Source: Spirochaetales bacterium (GTDB taxonomy: Bacteria > Spirochaetota > Spirochaetia > DAHUYW01). Taken from it: 64,000 bases of DNA. The notes below the pieces were generated by a model. It worked only from the letters and a program-made list of their open reading frames with translations. It ran no database searches and was not told the origin of the DNA. The translations under genes were made by a program, and so were the position numbers. Location: NCBI GenBank assembly GCA_027306915.1, contig DAHUYW010000004.1, positions 62,001-126,000 on the forward strand, written 5' to 3'. Positions 9,444 through 17,326 of this stretch are shown here, one piece after another. The number at the start of each line of letters is the position of its first letter. Position 1 is the first letter of the stretch.

Positions 9444-9472
9444 TTGAACTTTTCGCGGAATCCCCCGATAAT
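9444..9472 (+). promoter_or_regulatory. Probable ddl promoter
   Basis: -35 TTGAAC (9444-9449), 17-bp spacer, -10 GATAAT (9467-9472). Transcription would start about 30 nt before the GTG at 9508, leaving room for the GGAGG site at 9497-9501. Confidence 0.6.
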
Positions 9473-9507
9473 GCGCCTGCCTTTTGCGGCTGCCACGGAG
9501 GTTTCGG

Positions 9508-10608
9508 GTGGAGAAGAAGATCATCGGCATACTCTACGGCGGACGTACCGGCGAGCACGAGGTGTCCTGTCGCTCTGCGGCCTCGGTCGTCGAGAGTCTC
9601 GACAATGAGGCCTACACCCCGCTGCTAGTCGGCATCGACAAGCGCGGCGATTGGTATCTCCAGGAGACGGCCGCCTATACGGGCAGCGGCGAGGTACGCT
9701 ACCTCGTCATCGAGGCAAACGAGGAGCGAAGGGTGATGGTGATTCCCGGGCGCGGGCTCGCGGTCGGCGGACGGCCTCTCGCCGTCGATCTCATCTTTCC
9801 CGTGCTCCACGGGACCTTCGGTGAGGATGGAACCATGCAGGGCCTCCTCGAAATCGCGGGAATCCCCTACGCGGGTGCCGGGGTTCTCGGGAGCGCCCTT
9901 GCCATGGACAAGGCGATGGTCAAGAGCATCTGGCAGCGCGCCGATCTGCCAGTCGTCCCCTTCATGACCATTTCGAAGGCGGGGGCCTCGGGGTCGCTCA
10001 AGGCGATCGAGCGACTCGGGGAGGCCGCTCGCGCGCGCTTCGGCATGCCCCTTTTCGTGAAGCCTGTTCGCACCGGCTCTTCGGTGGGGGTGAGCCGGGT
10101 AGCGACGATCGAACAACTCCCGAAGGCGGTGGAGGATGCCTTCCGCTTCGATCTCGACGTGATGGTCGAGCCGTGCATCATCGGTCGCGAGATTGAATGC
10201 TCGGTGGTGGGCAACTCCAATTCCGAGGCCTACGGCCCCGGAGAGATCATCTCGAGCCACGCCTTCTACGACTACGAGGCGAAGTACCTCGATCCGGATG
10301 GGGCACGAATCGTCATCCCCGCCGACATCCCCGAGAAGGGACTCGCGGAGGTGCGCTCGCTCGCCGTCAAGGCCTACCGCGCGGCTGGAATCGAGGGAAT
10401 GGCTCGGGTCGATTTCTTCCTCGAGGCGAAGAGTGGAGCGATCCTCCTCAACGAGATAAACACGATACCGGGATTCACCAACATCAGCATGTTTTCGCGG
10501 ATGTGCGAGGCGTCGGGCCTAAGCTACACGGATCTCCTCAGCCGGATCATCTCTCTCGGTTTCGAGCGCTATCGCGCTCGCGAGGCTCTCGAGTACTCGA
10601 TCCCATAG
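9508..10608 (+). CDS. ddl: D-alanine--D-alanine ligase
   Basis: ATP-grasp enzyme of 366 residues that joins two D-Ala for the peptidoglycan stem. Visible motifs: GGRTGEHEVSCRSAASV near the N-terminus, VFPVLHGTFGEDGTMQG-like substrate loop, KPVRTGSSVGVSRV ATP-binding region, FYDYEAKYLD omega loop with the Tyr/Lys pair typical of D-Ala over D-lactate selectivity, and LLNEINTIPGFTNISMF with the Mg ligands. GTG 9508 is chosen because GGAGG lies 6 nt upstream; a TTG at 9484 is less likely. The gene is monocistronic with its own promoter. Confidence 0.95.
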   Translation: MEKKIIGILYGGRTGEHEVSCRSAASVVESLDNEAYTPLLVGIDKRGDWYLQETAAYTGSGEVRYLVIEANEERRVMVIPGRGLAVGGRPLAVDLIFPVLHGTFGEDGTMQGLLEIAGIPYAGAGVLGSALAMDKAMVKSIWQRADLPVVPFMTISKAGASGSLKAIERLGEAARARFGMPLFVKPVRTGSSVGVSRVATIEQLPKAVEDAFRFDLDVMVEPCIIGREIECSVVGNSNSEAYGPGEIISSHAFYDYEAKYLDPDGARIVIPADIPEKGLAEVRSLAVKAYRAAGIEGMARVDFFLEAKSGAILLNEINTIPGFTNISMFSRMCEASGLSYTDLLSRIISLGFERYRAREALEYSIP

Positions 10609-10611
10609 CCC

Positions 10612-11121
10612 TTACCAGTGGTTGAATGAGATCACCTGGTCGAACGGCTTGCGTGTGGTGGGAAAGGGAAGCTCGCCTGGGTAACCCAAGAGCAGGAGCA
10701 TCACCACCCGCATGGAAAAGGGAACCGTGAGGATCTCCTTCACTTCGCGCTCATCAAAGGTCGTGACGATGCAGCTGCCGATCCCCTCGGCCTGAGCCTG
10801 GATCATCATGAACGAGACGGCGAGGGCGATGTCGATCGGATAGGCTGGTTGGCCGTTGGGCATCAGATAGTCGATATTCGTAGTACATGCGGCGACGATG
10901 GCAGGCGCCTGACCGACATGCTCTTGCCCGAAGGCAGCCGTCTCGATCTTCTTGCGCGCCGACGCATCCTCGACCACGATGAACCTCCACGGTTGCCGGT
11001 TCTTGGCAGACGGCGCCCGTCTTCCCGCCTCGAGTACGGTCTTGAGCTTCTCGGACTCGATGGGTCTTGAGGTGAACTTCTGAATGCTCTGTCTCTCTTC
11101 GATTGAAGGAATCAGTTCCAT
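10612..11121 (-). CDS. Nitroreductase-family flavoprotein
   Basis: FMN-dependent NAD(P)H oxidoreductase-like protein of 169 residues, short but complete for the family. Motifs: RQSIQKFTSRPI at the N-terminus, AGRRAPSAKNRQPWRFIVV (FMN phosphate binding, residues about 34-53), a middle region with DIALAVSFMMIQAQAEGIGS, and LLLLGYP near the C-terminus. ATG 11121 gives the normal N-terminus; the longer reading adds 70 unrelated residues. The gene ends 3 bp from the ddl stop, so the two converge. The physiological substrate is unknown. Confidence 0.88.
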   Translation of the reverse strand: MELIPSIEERQSIQKFTSRPIESEKLKTVLEAGRRAPSAKNRQPWRFIVVEDASARKKIETAAFGQEHVGQAPAIVAACTTNIDYLMPNGQPAYPIDIALAVSFMMIQAQAEGIGSCIVTTFDEREVKEILTVPFSMRVVMLLLLGYPGELPFPTTRKPFDQVISFNHW

Positions 11122-11150
11122 CGGCTCCGTCCTTCTTGCGCTTTTCCCAG

Positions 11151-11180
11151 ATTCTAACACGGATGCGCAGGCAGTCACAA
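11151..11180 (-). promoter_or_regulatory. Probable nitroreductase promoter
   Basis: Minus strand: -35 TTGTGA, 18-bp spacer, -10 TAGAAT, 30 bp before the ATG at 11121. Confidence 0.45.
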
Positions 11181-11277
11181 TGAAAACGGCCGCCTGCGGA
11201 AGCTTTCGCGACTTGAGCCTTCGACCCGGCGGGGATGCCGGACGGCTGCCGTCGTGCCCTACCCTGCCCGCGCTCAA

Positions 11278-11306
11278 TTGACGAAGCGCGACGCTTCCCC
11301 TAACCT
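11278..11306 (+). promoter_or_regulatory. Possible promoter giving a nearly leaderless transcript
   Basis: -35 TTGACG, 17-bp spacer, weak -10 TAACCT. The start of transcription would fall within a few bases of the ATG at 11315. The spacer contains the inverted repeat GAAGCG-CGA-CGCTTC (11283-11297), a possible operator. Confidence 0.35.
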
Positions 11307-11314
11307 GAAGCTCA

Positions 11315-13519
11315 ATGAGAAGAATCATCATCCTCCTGCTCCTCGTGAAGGGTGCCGGTGTGCTTTTTGGGCAGGCGGCGGCGACGGTCGATCAGCAAGA
11401 GGTTCTCAGGCAGCTCGACTATTTCTCCTCACTCTATCCCCGCACCGAAGGCTCGCCCGGGGAGCGAGAGGCAATCGCTCACATCAAGCGAGCTCTCCAA
11501 GGCATGGGAGTCTCCTACCAGGAACGCCCTTTAAATGATATCGAGGGAATCCACTCTTACTCCCGCTCGATCGAGGTCTTCTTCAAGGGTAAGAGCCCCG
11601 ATGAGCTGCTCGTTGCAGTACCGATCGATCAGGAGCCGGACGCCTCGAGATCGGAGGACGGCTCCATCAACCCGGCGCTTGCGCTCGGATTCATCGAGGA
11701 GCTTCGCGCCGCCGAGCCCCCGGTCTCCGTTCGCGTCCTCTTCTTAGGCGCCGAGTACGGCGGGGGATCGGAATATCCCATAGGCTCCCGGGAGTTCCTT
11801 GCCAACTTCTACCCCGATCACCCGGTCGCCGTTCTCTATCTCAATTTCCGCTTCATTCCCGAACGGGCTATCATCACGAGCGGCAGCAACAGCGCAATAA
11901 GCCCCTATTGGCTCATAGACCGCTGCTCGACTTCGCTGGACGAGGCGGGCCTATTCTACCTTCTACGCGGGAACGAAAATCAGATCTACCGGCTCGGGCT
12001 CGCCGGAAAGCCGCCGCTTATCGACCCGTATCTCCAGGCTGGCTATCCCGCCATCGAATTATCCGACCTGGGCACGCCGCTTGCCGGCTCCGATTGGGGC
12101 CAGTGGGTCGGCACCGCCTTGCGCTTCTTCGCCGATTTTGTCGCCACGAACTCGGGAGGATTCCCCTCCTCGTGGGACAGACACTACCTCTTCTTTCAGG
12201 CCCGTTTCTTTTCGTTCATCCTTTCGGAAAGCGAATACATCGTTCTGCTCCTCGTCCTCATGGCCCTTGCGATCCTCTATCCCCTCATCTTCCAGGACAG
12301 ATTTCGGCGTCACTTCTCAACACTCCTGCGCCACTTCCTCTCGCTTCCCCTGCTTCTCGCCACCATCTTCGCGTTTCTGTTCGCAAGCACCTATCTCGTC
12401 GAGAGCATAGGATTCGCTCGGAACTTCCCGACCCTCTGGCGCTACGCTCCCTTTCCGTTTTTCGCCCTCAAGGTGGTGGCTTCGCTCTTCCTGTTTGCAA
12501 TGCTCTTCAAGGCGCTTCGCGGGCTTCCCTTCGCGCGCAACGGGCGATTCTATTCGGCGGCGACGCTCCTGCTCCTCCTGGTGGACATCGTCGCGGTGGC
12601 GGTCGTCAATATATCGCTTACCTACTATCTCGTGTGGGCGATGCTCTGGGCGATGCTCTTCTCGATCCTCGCCTCGCCCTACCTGAAAACCCTCTGTCTG
12701 ATTGCCTCGACGGGCTGGCTCATCAAGGCCGGAGTCGACATCTTTACCCTGCCTGCGCTTGACGCGGTGCGGGTGGTGCTGCTCTCGCCCGTGAAGGGGA
12801 ACCTCTTTCTTTCGATCGTGCTGCTCCCCTTCATACTCATGACGATCCGCGTTGAGCTCCTCTTCCGCAGGCATCGACTCACCCGCCGAAGCCGCTTCAT
12901 CAGAATTGCGGACCTCCTGCTCGCCGTCGCGACTGCGGGGCTCTTCGGTTACCTCATGGTCTTTGCGCCGTTCGGCCCTCGAAACCCGCAGCCGATCGCG
13001 GTGAAGGAGGAGATCGACATCCCCTCGCGCAGCCGCACCGTAACGCTTACAAGCCCCGCTCCCATCGGCAAGGTCCGGCTCGTCACCGACTCGGGATCCC
13101 TCGCGATCGACACCCGTTCCCGAACCTACACGGCATCTTTGCCCGCCGTCCAAGATGTGCTTTCGATCCACGGGGTTTCCACCGGCTTTCTCGACCGCCG
13201 GCAGATCGGGCTTACGCTCGTTCCGAAGGGGACCCCCTACGAAGTCACCGTCATCCTTGCCTCGTCCCGGGAGATCGTCATCTACGACTCCAACTTCCCG
13301 TTCTCCTACAATCCCACGGCACACGAGGCGATCATTCACATCGGCAAGAACCCGCCGTTCCCGCTCTCCGTGGAGTTCACGCTCCCCGAAACCGGAGATG
13401 TTGCAATCCAGATCGTCATGGTCTACACTGCACTGCCGTACCCGCTCCAGGTGACCGGCAAGGACATCGTCGTTTCCAAGCGGCTTGTCGTCGCGACCCA
13501 ACTGCCGGCTCCCGAGTAA
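11315..13519 (+). CDS. Membrane protein with degenerate M28-peptidase-like domain
   Basis: Protein of 734 residues. An N-terminal signal sequence (residues 1-20) leads into a region of about 260 residues shaped like an M28 aminopeptidase (YPRTEGSPGEREAIAHIK, then LLVAVPID and VLFLGAEYGGG). About eight hydrophobic segments follow (residues 295-560), then a beta-rich C-terminal domain. The M28 zinc ligands seem lost: the expected His-x-Asp is VPID, and the Glu-Glu pair is AEYG. I infer a membrane-anchored periplasmic domain acting as a binding or scaffold protein. No ribosome-binding site is evident. dinB follows 15 bp downstream. Confidence 0.75.
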   Translation: MRRIIILLLLVKGAGVLFGQAAATVDQQEVLRQLDYFSSLYPRTEGSPGEREAIAHIKRALQGMGVSYQERPLNDIEGIHSYSRSIEVFFKGKSPDELLVAVPIDQEPDASRSEDGSINPALALGFIEELRAAEPPVSVRVLFLGAEYGGGSEYPIGSREFLANFYPDHPVAVLYLNFRFIPERAIITSGSNSAISPYWLIDRCSTSLDEAGLFYLLRGNENQIYRLGLAGKPPLIDPYLQAGYPAIELSDLGTPLAGSDWGQWVGTALRFFADFVATNSGGFPSSWDRHYLFFQARFFSFILSESEYIVLLLVLMALAILYPLIFQDRFRRHFSTLLRHFLSLPLLLATIFAFLFASTYLVESIGFARNFPTLWRYAPFPFFALKVVASLFLFAMLFKALRGLPFARNGRFYSAATLLLLLVDIVAVAVVNISLTYYLVWAMLWAMLFSILASPYLKTLCLIASTGWLIKAGVDIFTLPALDAVRVVLLSPVKGNLFLSIVLLPFILMTIRVELLFRRHRLTRRSRFIRIADLLLAVATAGLFGYLMVFAPFGPRNPQPIAVKEEIDIPSRSRTVTLTSPAPIGKVRLVTDSGSLAIDTRSRTYTASLPAVQDVLSIHGVSTGFLDRRQIGLTLVPKGTPYEVTVILASSREIVIYDSNFPFSYNPTAHEAIIHIGKNPPFPLSVEFTLPETGDVAIQIVMVYTALPYPLQVTGKDIVVSKRLVVATQLPAPE

Positions 13520-13534
13520 TCGTTGCGGCTGCCC

Positions 13535-14719
13535 ATGGCCAAAGTTTTTTTTCACGTCGACCTTGACGCCTTCTTCGCGTCGGTCGAACAGCTCGATCAT
13601 CCCGAATACCGCGGCAAGCCCGTCATCATCGGGGCCCTGCCTGGCCATCGGGGCGTGGTGGCCGCCAGCTCCTACGAGGCTCGAGCCTTCGGAGTCCGCT
13701 CGGCCATGCCCATCTCGTTCGCCGTCCGGCGCTGTCCGAACGGCATCTACCTTCCCGTTCGGATGGAGCGCTACCAGGAGATGTCTCGCCGGGTGATGGA
13801 CCTCCTCGACTCCTACACCCCGGAGGTTATCCAAATCTCCGTCGACGAGGCGAGCCTCGACATGACCGGGACCCAACGACTTCTCGGACCTCCCCTCGTT
13901 GCAGGAAGGAAGCTCAAGGACAGCGTGCGCGCAGACTGCGGGCTCACGATATCGGTGGGAATCGCGCCGAATCGCTACCTTGCAAAGCTCGCATCGGACG
14001 CCGAGAAACCCGACGGGCTCTTCCAGATCGAGGCCGGGAGCGAGATTGCATTTTTGGACCGGCTTCCCCTGCGCGATCTGTGGGGGATAGGCAAGAAGAC
14101 CCTTGCCCGCCTCACGGAGCTGGGCATCGACACCACGGCGGCGCTGCGGGATACGCCGCTCGACGCCCTGCGCGAGATGATTGGCAGCGCCGGCGGAGAC
14201 TTTCTCTACAAGATCGTGCGGGGCATCGATCCCGGCATCTACAGCCAGGAGCGCCGAACTCACTCGATAAGCAACGAGGTGACCTTCGAAGAGGACATCC
14301 GCGAGATCGAGCAGATCCGCATGACCGTCCTCGACCTCTCTCACCAGGTGATGTTTCGCATCAAGGAGGAGGGGGCCCGCCCCAAGACCGTTACCGTCAA
14401 GATCCGCTACGGAGACTTTACGACGACGACCGCCCAAACTACGCTTCGCCGCCCTCTGTCCACTGCCGAGGAGCTCAACCGCCACGCACTCGAGCTCTTC
14501 ACATCGCGCTGGACGGGTGAGGCAGTGCGCCTGCTCGGCGTGGGAGTCAGCCTCACGGAAGGCGACGCGGAGCCGCTTCAATCGGAGCTCTTCGAAGACG
14601 GCACCGAGCGGCGGCGAAAGCTGGAACAGGCGGTTTTCGACATCCAGGTGCAGGGAAGACCCGTCGTGAAGGCGAGCCTTCTCGGACGGAAACCGCGTCA
14701 GCGCCCGAAGCTAACCTGA
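13535..14719 (+). CDS. dinB: DNA polymerase IV (Y-family)
   Basis: Error-prone translesion polymerase, 394 residues. The palm has HVDLDAFFASVE with Asp9, and SVDEASLD with Asp104/Glu105 as metal ligands. SYEARAFGVRSAMP forms the fingers; the LAKLASDAEKPDGLF region, helix-hairpin-helix DLWGIGKKTLARL and a little-finger domain follow. Phe13/Phe14 occupy the steric-gate position. ATG 13535 gives the usual MAKVFFHVDLD start; an in-frame TTG 12 bp earlier is less likely. No beta-clamp-binding tail is obvious. The 3' end overlaps the convergent TPR-protein gene by 22 bp. No LexA box was recognised upstream. Confidence 0.95.
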   Translation: MAKVFFHVDLDAFFASVEQLDHPEYRGKPVIIGALPGHRGVVAASSYEARAFGVRSAMPISFAVRRCPNGIYLPVRMERYQEMSRRVMDLLDSYTPEVIQISVDEASLDMTGTQRLLGPPLVAGRKLKDSVRADCGLTISVGIAPNRYLAKLASDAEKPDGLFQIEAGSEIAFLDRLPLRDLWGIGKKTLARLTELGIDTTAALRDTPLDALREMIGSAGGDFLYKIVRGIDPGIYSQERRTHSISNEVTFEEDIREIEQIRMTVLDLSHQVMFRIKEEGARPKTVTVKIRYGDFTTTTAQTTLRRPLSTAEELNRHALELFTSRWTGEAVRLLGVGVSLTEGDAEPLQSELFEDGTERRRKLEQAVFDIQVQGRPVVKASLLGRKPRQRPKLT

Positions 14720-15600
14720 CTCAAGTTGTCCCGCGCATTCTTGAGGTCGGTGTCCTGCTTCTGCGTGCGGTCGGACCTCGACTCGAGCTGGGACACCACC
14801 CAGCGGCTGATCTCGCGAGCCTCGTCCCGGTCGGAACCTGACGGGATTTTTACCACTCCCTCGTAGTAGTCGTTCTTGTCGACGATGTTTTCGATCGAAT
14901 TGTACCTGGCCGCCTCTCCCGGCTGCTCGCTCGCGCGCTGGGCGGCCGACCAGTTCCGCTTCATGAGGTGCCGCGCGAGCTGGACGTAGTAGTCGTAGGG
15001 AACATCGCGCTCGACTCCTTGCGCCACCTCGGCCTTGCGCGCATCGATAGCCTTACGCCCCAGGGAGACCGCCCATACGATGTTGCCGAAAGAGATGGGG
15101 AATCCTGGCACCTGATCGTAGAGCTGTCCGAGCACGAACCACGGGTCCCCCGCGCTCGGATTTAGCTCGGCCGCCTCCGTCACGAGCTTGCGGATCGGAT
15201 CCGCGAGCGAGAGAGAGGCCATGATCCCGCGGGTCTGGCCCCAACGACCCATGTTCCCCGCTTTCCAGAAATAGCCCTTGGGGTTTGCAGGATCGGCCGC
15301 CATCGCCTGGTCTGCATAGGACTCACCTTTCTTGTAGAGGGCAAGGAGAGTCTCGCTCGACGCACCCTTCGCCTTCTCCCCATCCGCGATGTTTAGCGTG
15401 TCGCGCGACAGGCGCCAATAGATCCGCGCGCGCTCTTGATCGCTCGATGCTGCAGGGAGAGCGCTCTCGAGAAGGTTGAAACTCTGCGTGTTGTGGCCGC
15501 TGAAGGAGAGATCGTCCGATTGTTTCAGGACGCCGGGATCAGCAAAAGCCCACGAAAGACCAAGGGTGAATAGGACAAAAACGCCTGCCAGGAGCTTCAT
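14698..15600 (-). CDS. Exported TPR-repeat protein
   Basis: Protein of 300 residues with a cleavable signal peptide (residues 1-20, ending SWAFA). The mature part is helical, with TPR-like repeats: ERARIYWRLSRDTLNIADGE near 56-75, a second with KGYFWKAGNMGRWG, and a third with DPWFVLGQLYDQVPGFP. No catalytic motif is visible. It probably acts as a periplasmic or outer-membrane-associated scaffold, a type common in spirochaetes. The promoter at 15620-15649 shares its -35 region with the divergent AEC carrier gene. Function unknown. Confidence 0.8.
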   Translation of the reverse strand: MKLLAGVFVLFTLGLSWAFADPGVLKQSDDLSFSGHNTQSFNLLESALPAASSDQERARIYWRLSRDTLNIADGEKAKGASSETLLALYKKGESYADQAMAADPANPKGYFWKAGNMGRWGQTRGIMASLSLADPIRKLVTEAAELNPSAGDPWFVLGQLYDQVPGFPISFGNIVWAVSLGRKAIDARKAEVAQGVERDVPYDYYVQLARHLMKRNWSAAQRASEQPGEAARYNSIENIVDKNDYYEGVVKIPSGSDRDEAREISRWVVSQLESRSDRTQKQDTDLKNARDNLSQVSFGR

Positions 15601-15619
15601 GTCTCCTCCTTATCCCGGC

Positions 15620-15649
15620 ATAGTATGGGCTCGGCGATTGCGTTGTCAA
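15620..15649 (-). promoter_or_regulatory. Probable promoter of the TPR-protein gene
   Basis: Minus strand: -35 TTGACA (15644-15649), 18-bp spacer, -10 TACTAT (15620-15625), about 20 bp before the ATG. Its -35 overlaps the -35 of the plus-strand promoter. Confidence 0.5.
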
Positions 15650-15671
15650 GAAAACACGTCCGATCTATTAT
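15643..15671 (+). promoter_or_regulatory. Probable promoter of the AEC carrier gene
   Basis: -35 TTGTCA (15643-15648), 17-bp spacer, -10 TATTAT (15666-15671), followed after 34 bp by GGAGG and the GTG start at 15716. Confidence 0.6.
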
Positions 15672-15715
15672 GCTCGCAACCCTTCCCTTTGATCACCAAG
15701 GAGCTGGAGGATCTT

Positions 15716-16750
15716 GTGTCGCTTGTTCCACCCGTGCTCTCCACGATTGTCGAGCTCTTGATTCTGGGAGCCGTCGGTTTCCTTCTGCGCAGGCTTGCGC
15801 AGTGGCCGGAGGGGTTCTTTCAAGCATTGAGCAGGCTCGTGGTAACGATTGCCCTCCCGGTCTATCTCTTCGTCACGACCGCCCGCACCAGCCGTAACGA
15901 GCTCGCCTCAAGCAGCATCTTTCCGGCCGCGGCGTTGGTTCTCATCGTCGTCCCCCTTGCCCTCTCTTTCGGAATCCTGCGACTCCTTCGCTTCCGCGGA
16001 TCGGATCTTCGTGTGGGGTCTGCTCTTGGCGGCTTCGGGAACGCCGGATACCTTCCTCTCGCGGTTATTGAGATAGTTCAGGTCACCGAGCCCGCCCTCG
16101 CCCGCCTCCTCGGCGGAGGACTTCCGTCCCTCTATGTGGGCGCCTTTCTCCTCGTCTATAGCCCCACCCTCTGGTCCGCCGGCAATCTGCTCCTCACGCG
16201 CGGCGGCGAGCGCATCCGTCTGCGGGAGCTCGTCACCCCTCCCTTCATCGGGGTCGCGTCGGGGTTTTTGGTGGCGATCTCGCCGCTGCAGCCGCTCATG
16301 TTGAACGAGAAGCTGCCGCTCTACGCCGTCTACCGGGCGCTCGACCTGCTCGGCGACGTAACCTTCCCCCTGGTTCTCATTACGCTCGGAGCGATGATCG
16401 GGGCGCTTCGCTTTCGTGACCGGATCCGGCCGCGCGTTGTTGCCATGGCCTTCGCGGTCGCGGGCGTGCGCCTCCTCGCGCTTCCCGCCCTCTTTTTTGC
16501 CCTCTATGCGGTGGCTCTCCGCTTCGCCCATCTGCAGCCCGCGCAGCTCTGGGTTCTCTTCCTCGAATCGACCGTTCCCCCCGCCACCAATTTCTCGGTG
16601 ATGGCGGGAAACGCTACCAAGAACGAGGATCAGACTGCCTTCACGCTCCTGATAGCCTACGCGCTCTACCTTGTCGCGCTTCCGCTCTTTCTCTTCGCGT
16701 TCTTGTCCCTTCCGGGCATTCTGCCGCCGGCTACGCTTCGGTCTGGATGA
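15716..16750 (+). CDS. AEC (auxin efflux carrier)-family transporter
   Basis: Membrane carrier of 344 residues with about ten hydrophobic segments in two halves. Family-typical parts are ALPVYLFVTTARTS in the first half and FLESTVPPATNFSVMAG in the second, the latter near residues 281-297. Bacterial members move malate, other organic acids or unidentified small molecules; the substrate here is unknown. GTG 15716 is chosen because GGAGG lies 5 nt upstream and it removes an 80-residue N-terminus with no membrane character. The last 20 bp overlap the convergent GAF gene. Confidence 0.85.
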   Translation: MSLVPPVLSTIVELLILGAVGFLLRRLAQWPEGFFQALSRLVVTIALPVYLFVTTARTSRNELASSSIFPAAALVLIVVPLALSFGILRLLRFRGSDLRVGSALGGFGNAGYLPLAVIEIVQVTEPALARLLGGGLPSLYVGAFLLVYSPTLWSAGNLLLTRGGERIRLRELVTPPFIGVASGFLVAISPLQPLMLNEKLPLYAVYRALDLLGDVTFPLVLITLGAMIGALRFRDRIRPRVVAMAFAVAGVRLLALPALFFALYAVALRFAHLQPAQLWVLFLESTVPPATNFSVMAGNATKNEDQTAFTLLIAYALYLVALPLFLFAFLSLPGILPPATLRSG

Positions 16751-17207
16751 TCGGAGCAACCCGGTCGGCGAGGCTCTCGAGGAAGAGCTGGTCGTCGTTG
16801 GTGAACGCAGAAATGGTGAGAGAGTCGACGTCGATCTCGGCGACCACCTTCGCATCGCGAAAGACGGGCACGACTATCTCCGAGCGCACGTGCATATTGC
16901 AGGGGATATAGTTCGATTCTTGTGACACATCCCGCACCAGGAAGGTTTGTTCCCTCTCGGCCGCCTGTCCGCAGATCCCGCGCCCGTAGGCGATGCGAAT
17001 GTGGTCGGTGGGAGTGCCCACGTAGGGTCCGAGCAGGAGCTCTCGCCGTAAGGGATCGGCAATATAGAAGCCAACCCAATTATAGTAGCTGATGGATCCC
17101 GCGAGCAGCTTGCAGACCTTCTTCAGTCTCACGTCGAAGCGCAGCTCCTCGCCGACAATATCCTCCGCCTCGCCAAGCAGTCTTTTGTAGTCCACTCTTG
17201 CGCCCAT
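16731..17207 (-). CDS. GAF-domain protein, free-methionine-(R)-sulfoxide reductase-like
   Basis: Single GAF domain, 158 residues. It resembles fRMsr enzymes that reduce free methionine-R-sulfoxide: YYNWVGFYI, LLLGPYVG, YGRGICGQAAE with Cys79, IPCN with Cys103, EIVVPVF and EIDVDS. Characterised enzymes use three cysteines; the one in the ACTRI-like segment is absent here (PTDHIRI). So it may be a two-Cys variant or a sensor. ATG 17207 was chosen; an upstream in-frame start at 17264 adds 19 residues. It follows the sugar operon on the same strand by 119 bp but looks unrelated to it. Confidence 0.78.
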   Translation of the reverse strand: MGARVDYKRLLGEAEDIVGEELRFDVRLKKVCKLLAGSISYYNWVGFYIADPLRRELLLGPYVGTPTDHIRIAYGRGICGQAAEREQTFLVRDVSQESNYIPCNMHVRSEIVVPVFRDAKVVAEIDVDSLTISAFTNDDQLFLESLADRVAPIIQTEA

Positions 17208-17326
17208 AGGTATCAACTTACTTATCTTCCTTGACCGAAGCAACATTTTGATGATCACCAGCACATGTGGCGCCGACGCCGAAAAGAGGCAGCGCTTTCG
17301 CCTGAAGCCTGGAATAGGAGGGTACG

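Noticed and set aside
11283..11297. Hairpin GAAGCG-CGA-CGCTTC as a terminator
   Set aside because: The stem is only 6 bp, has no T-tract and lies inside a likely promoter spacer; an operator is more plausible.
12317..14581. 754-codon open frame on the minus strand
   Set aside because: It lies antisense to the M28-like gene and dinB, has charged low-complexity composition typical of GC-rich shadow frames, and matches no family.
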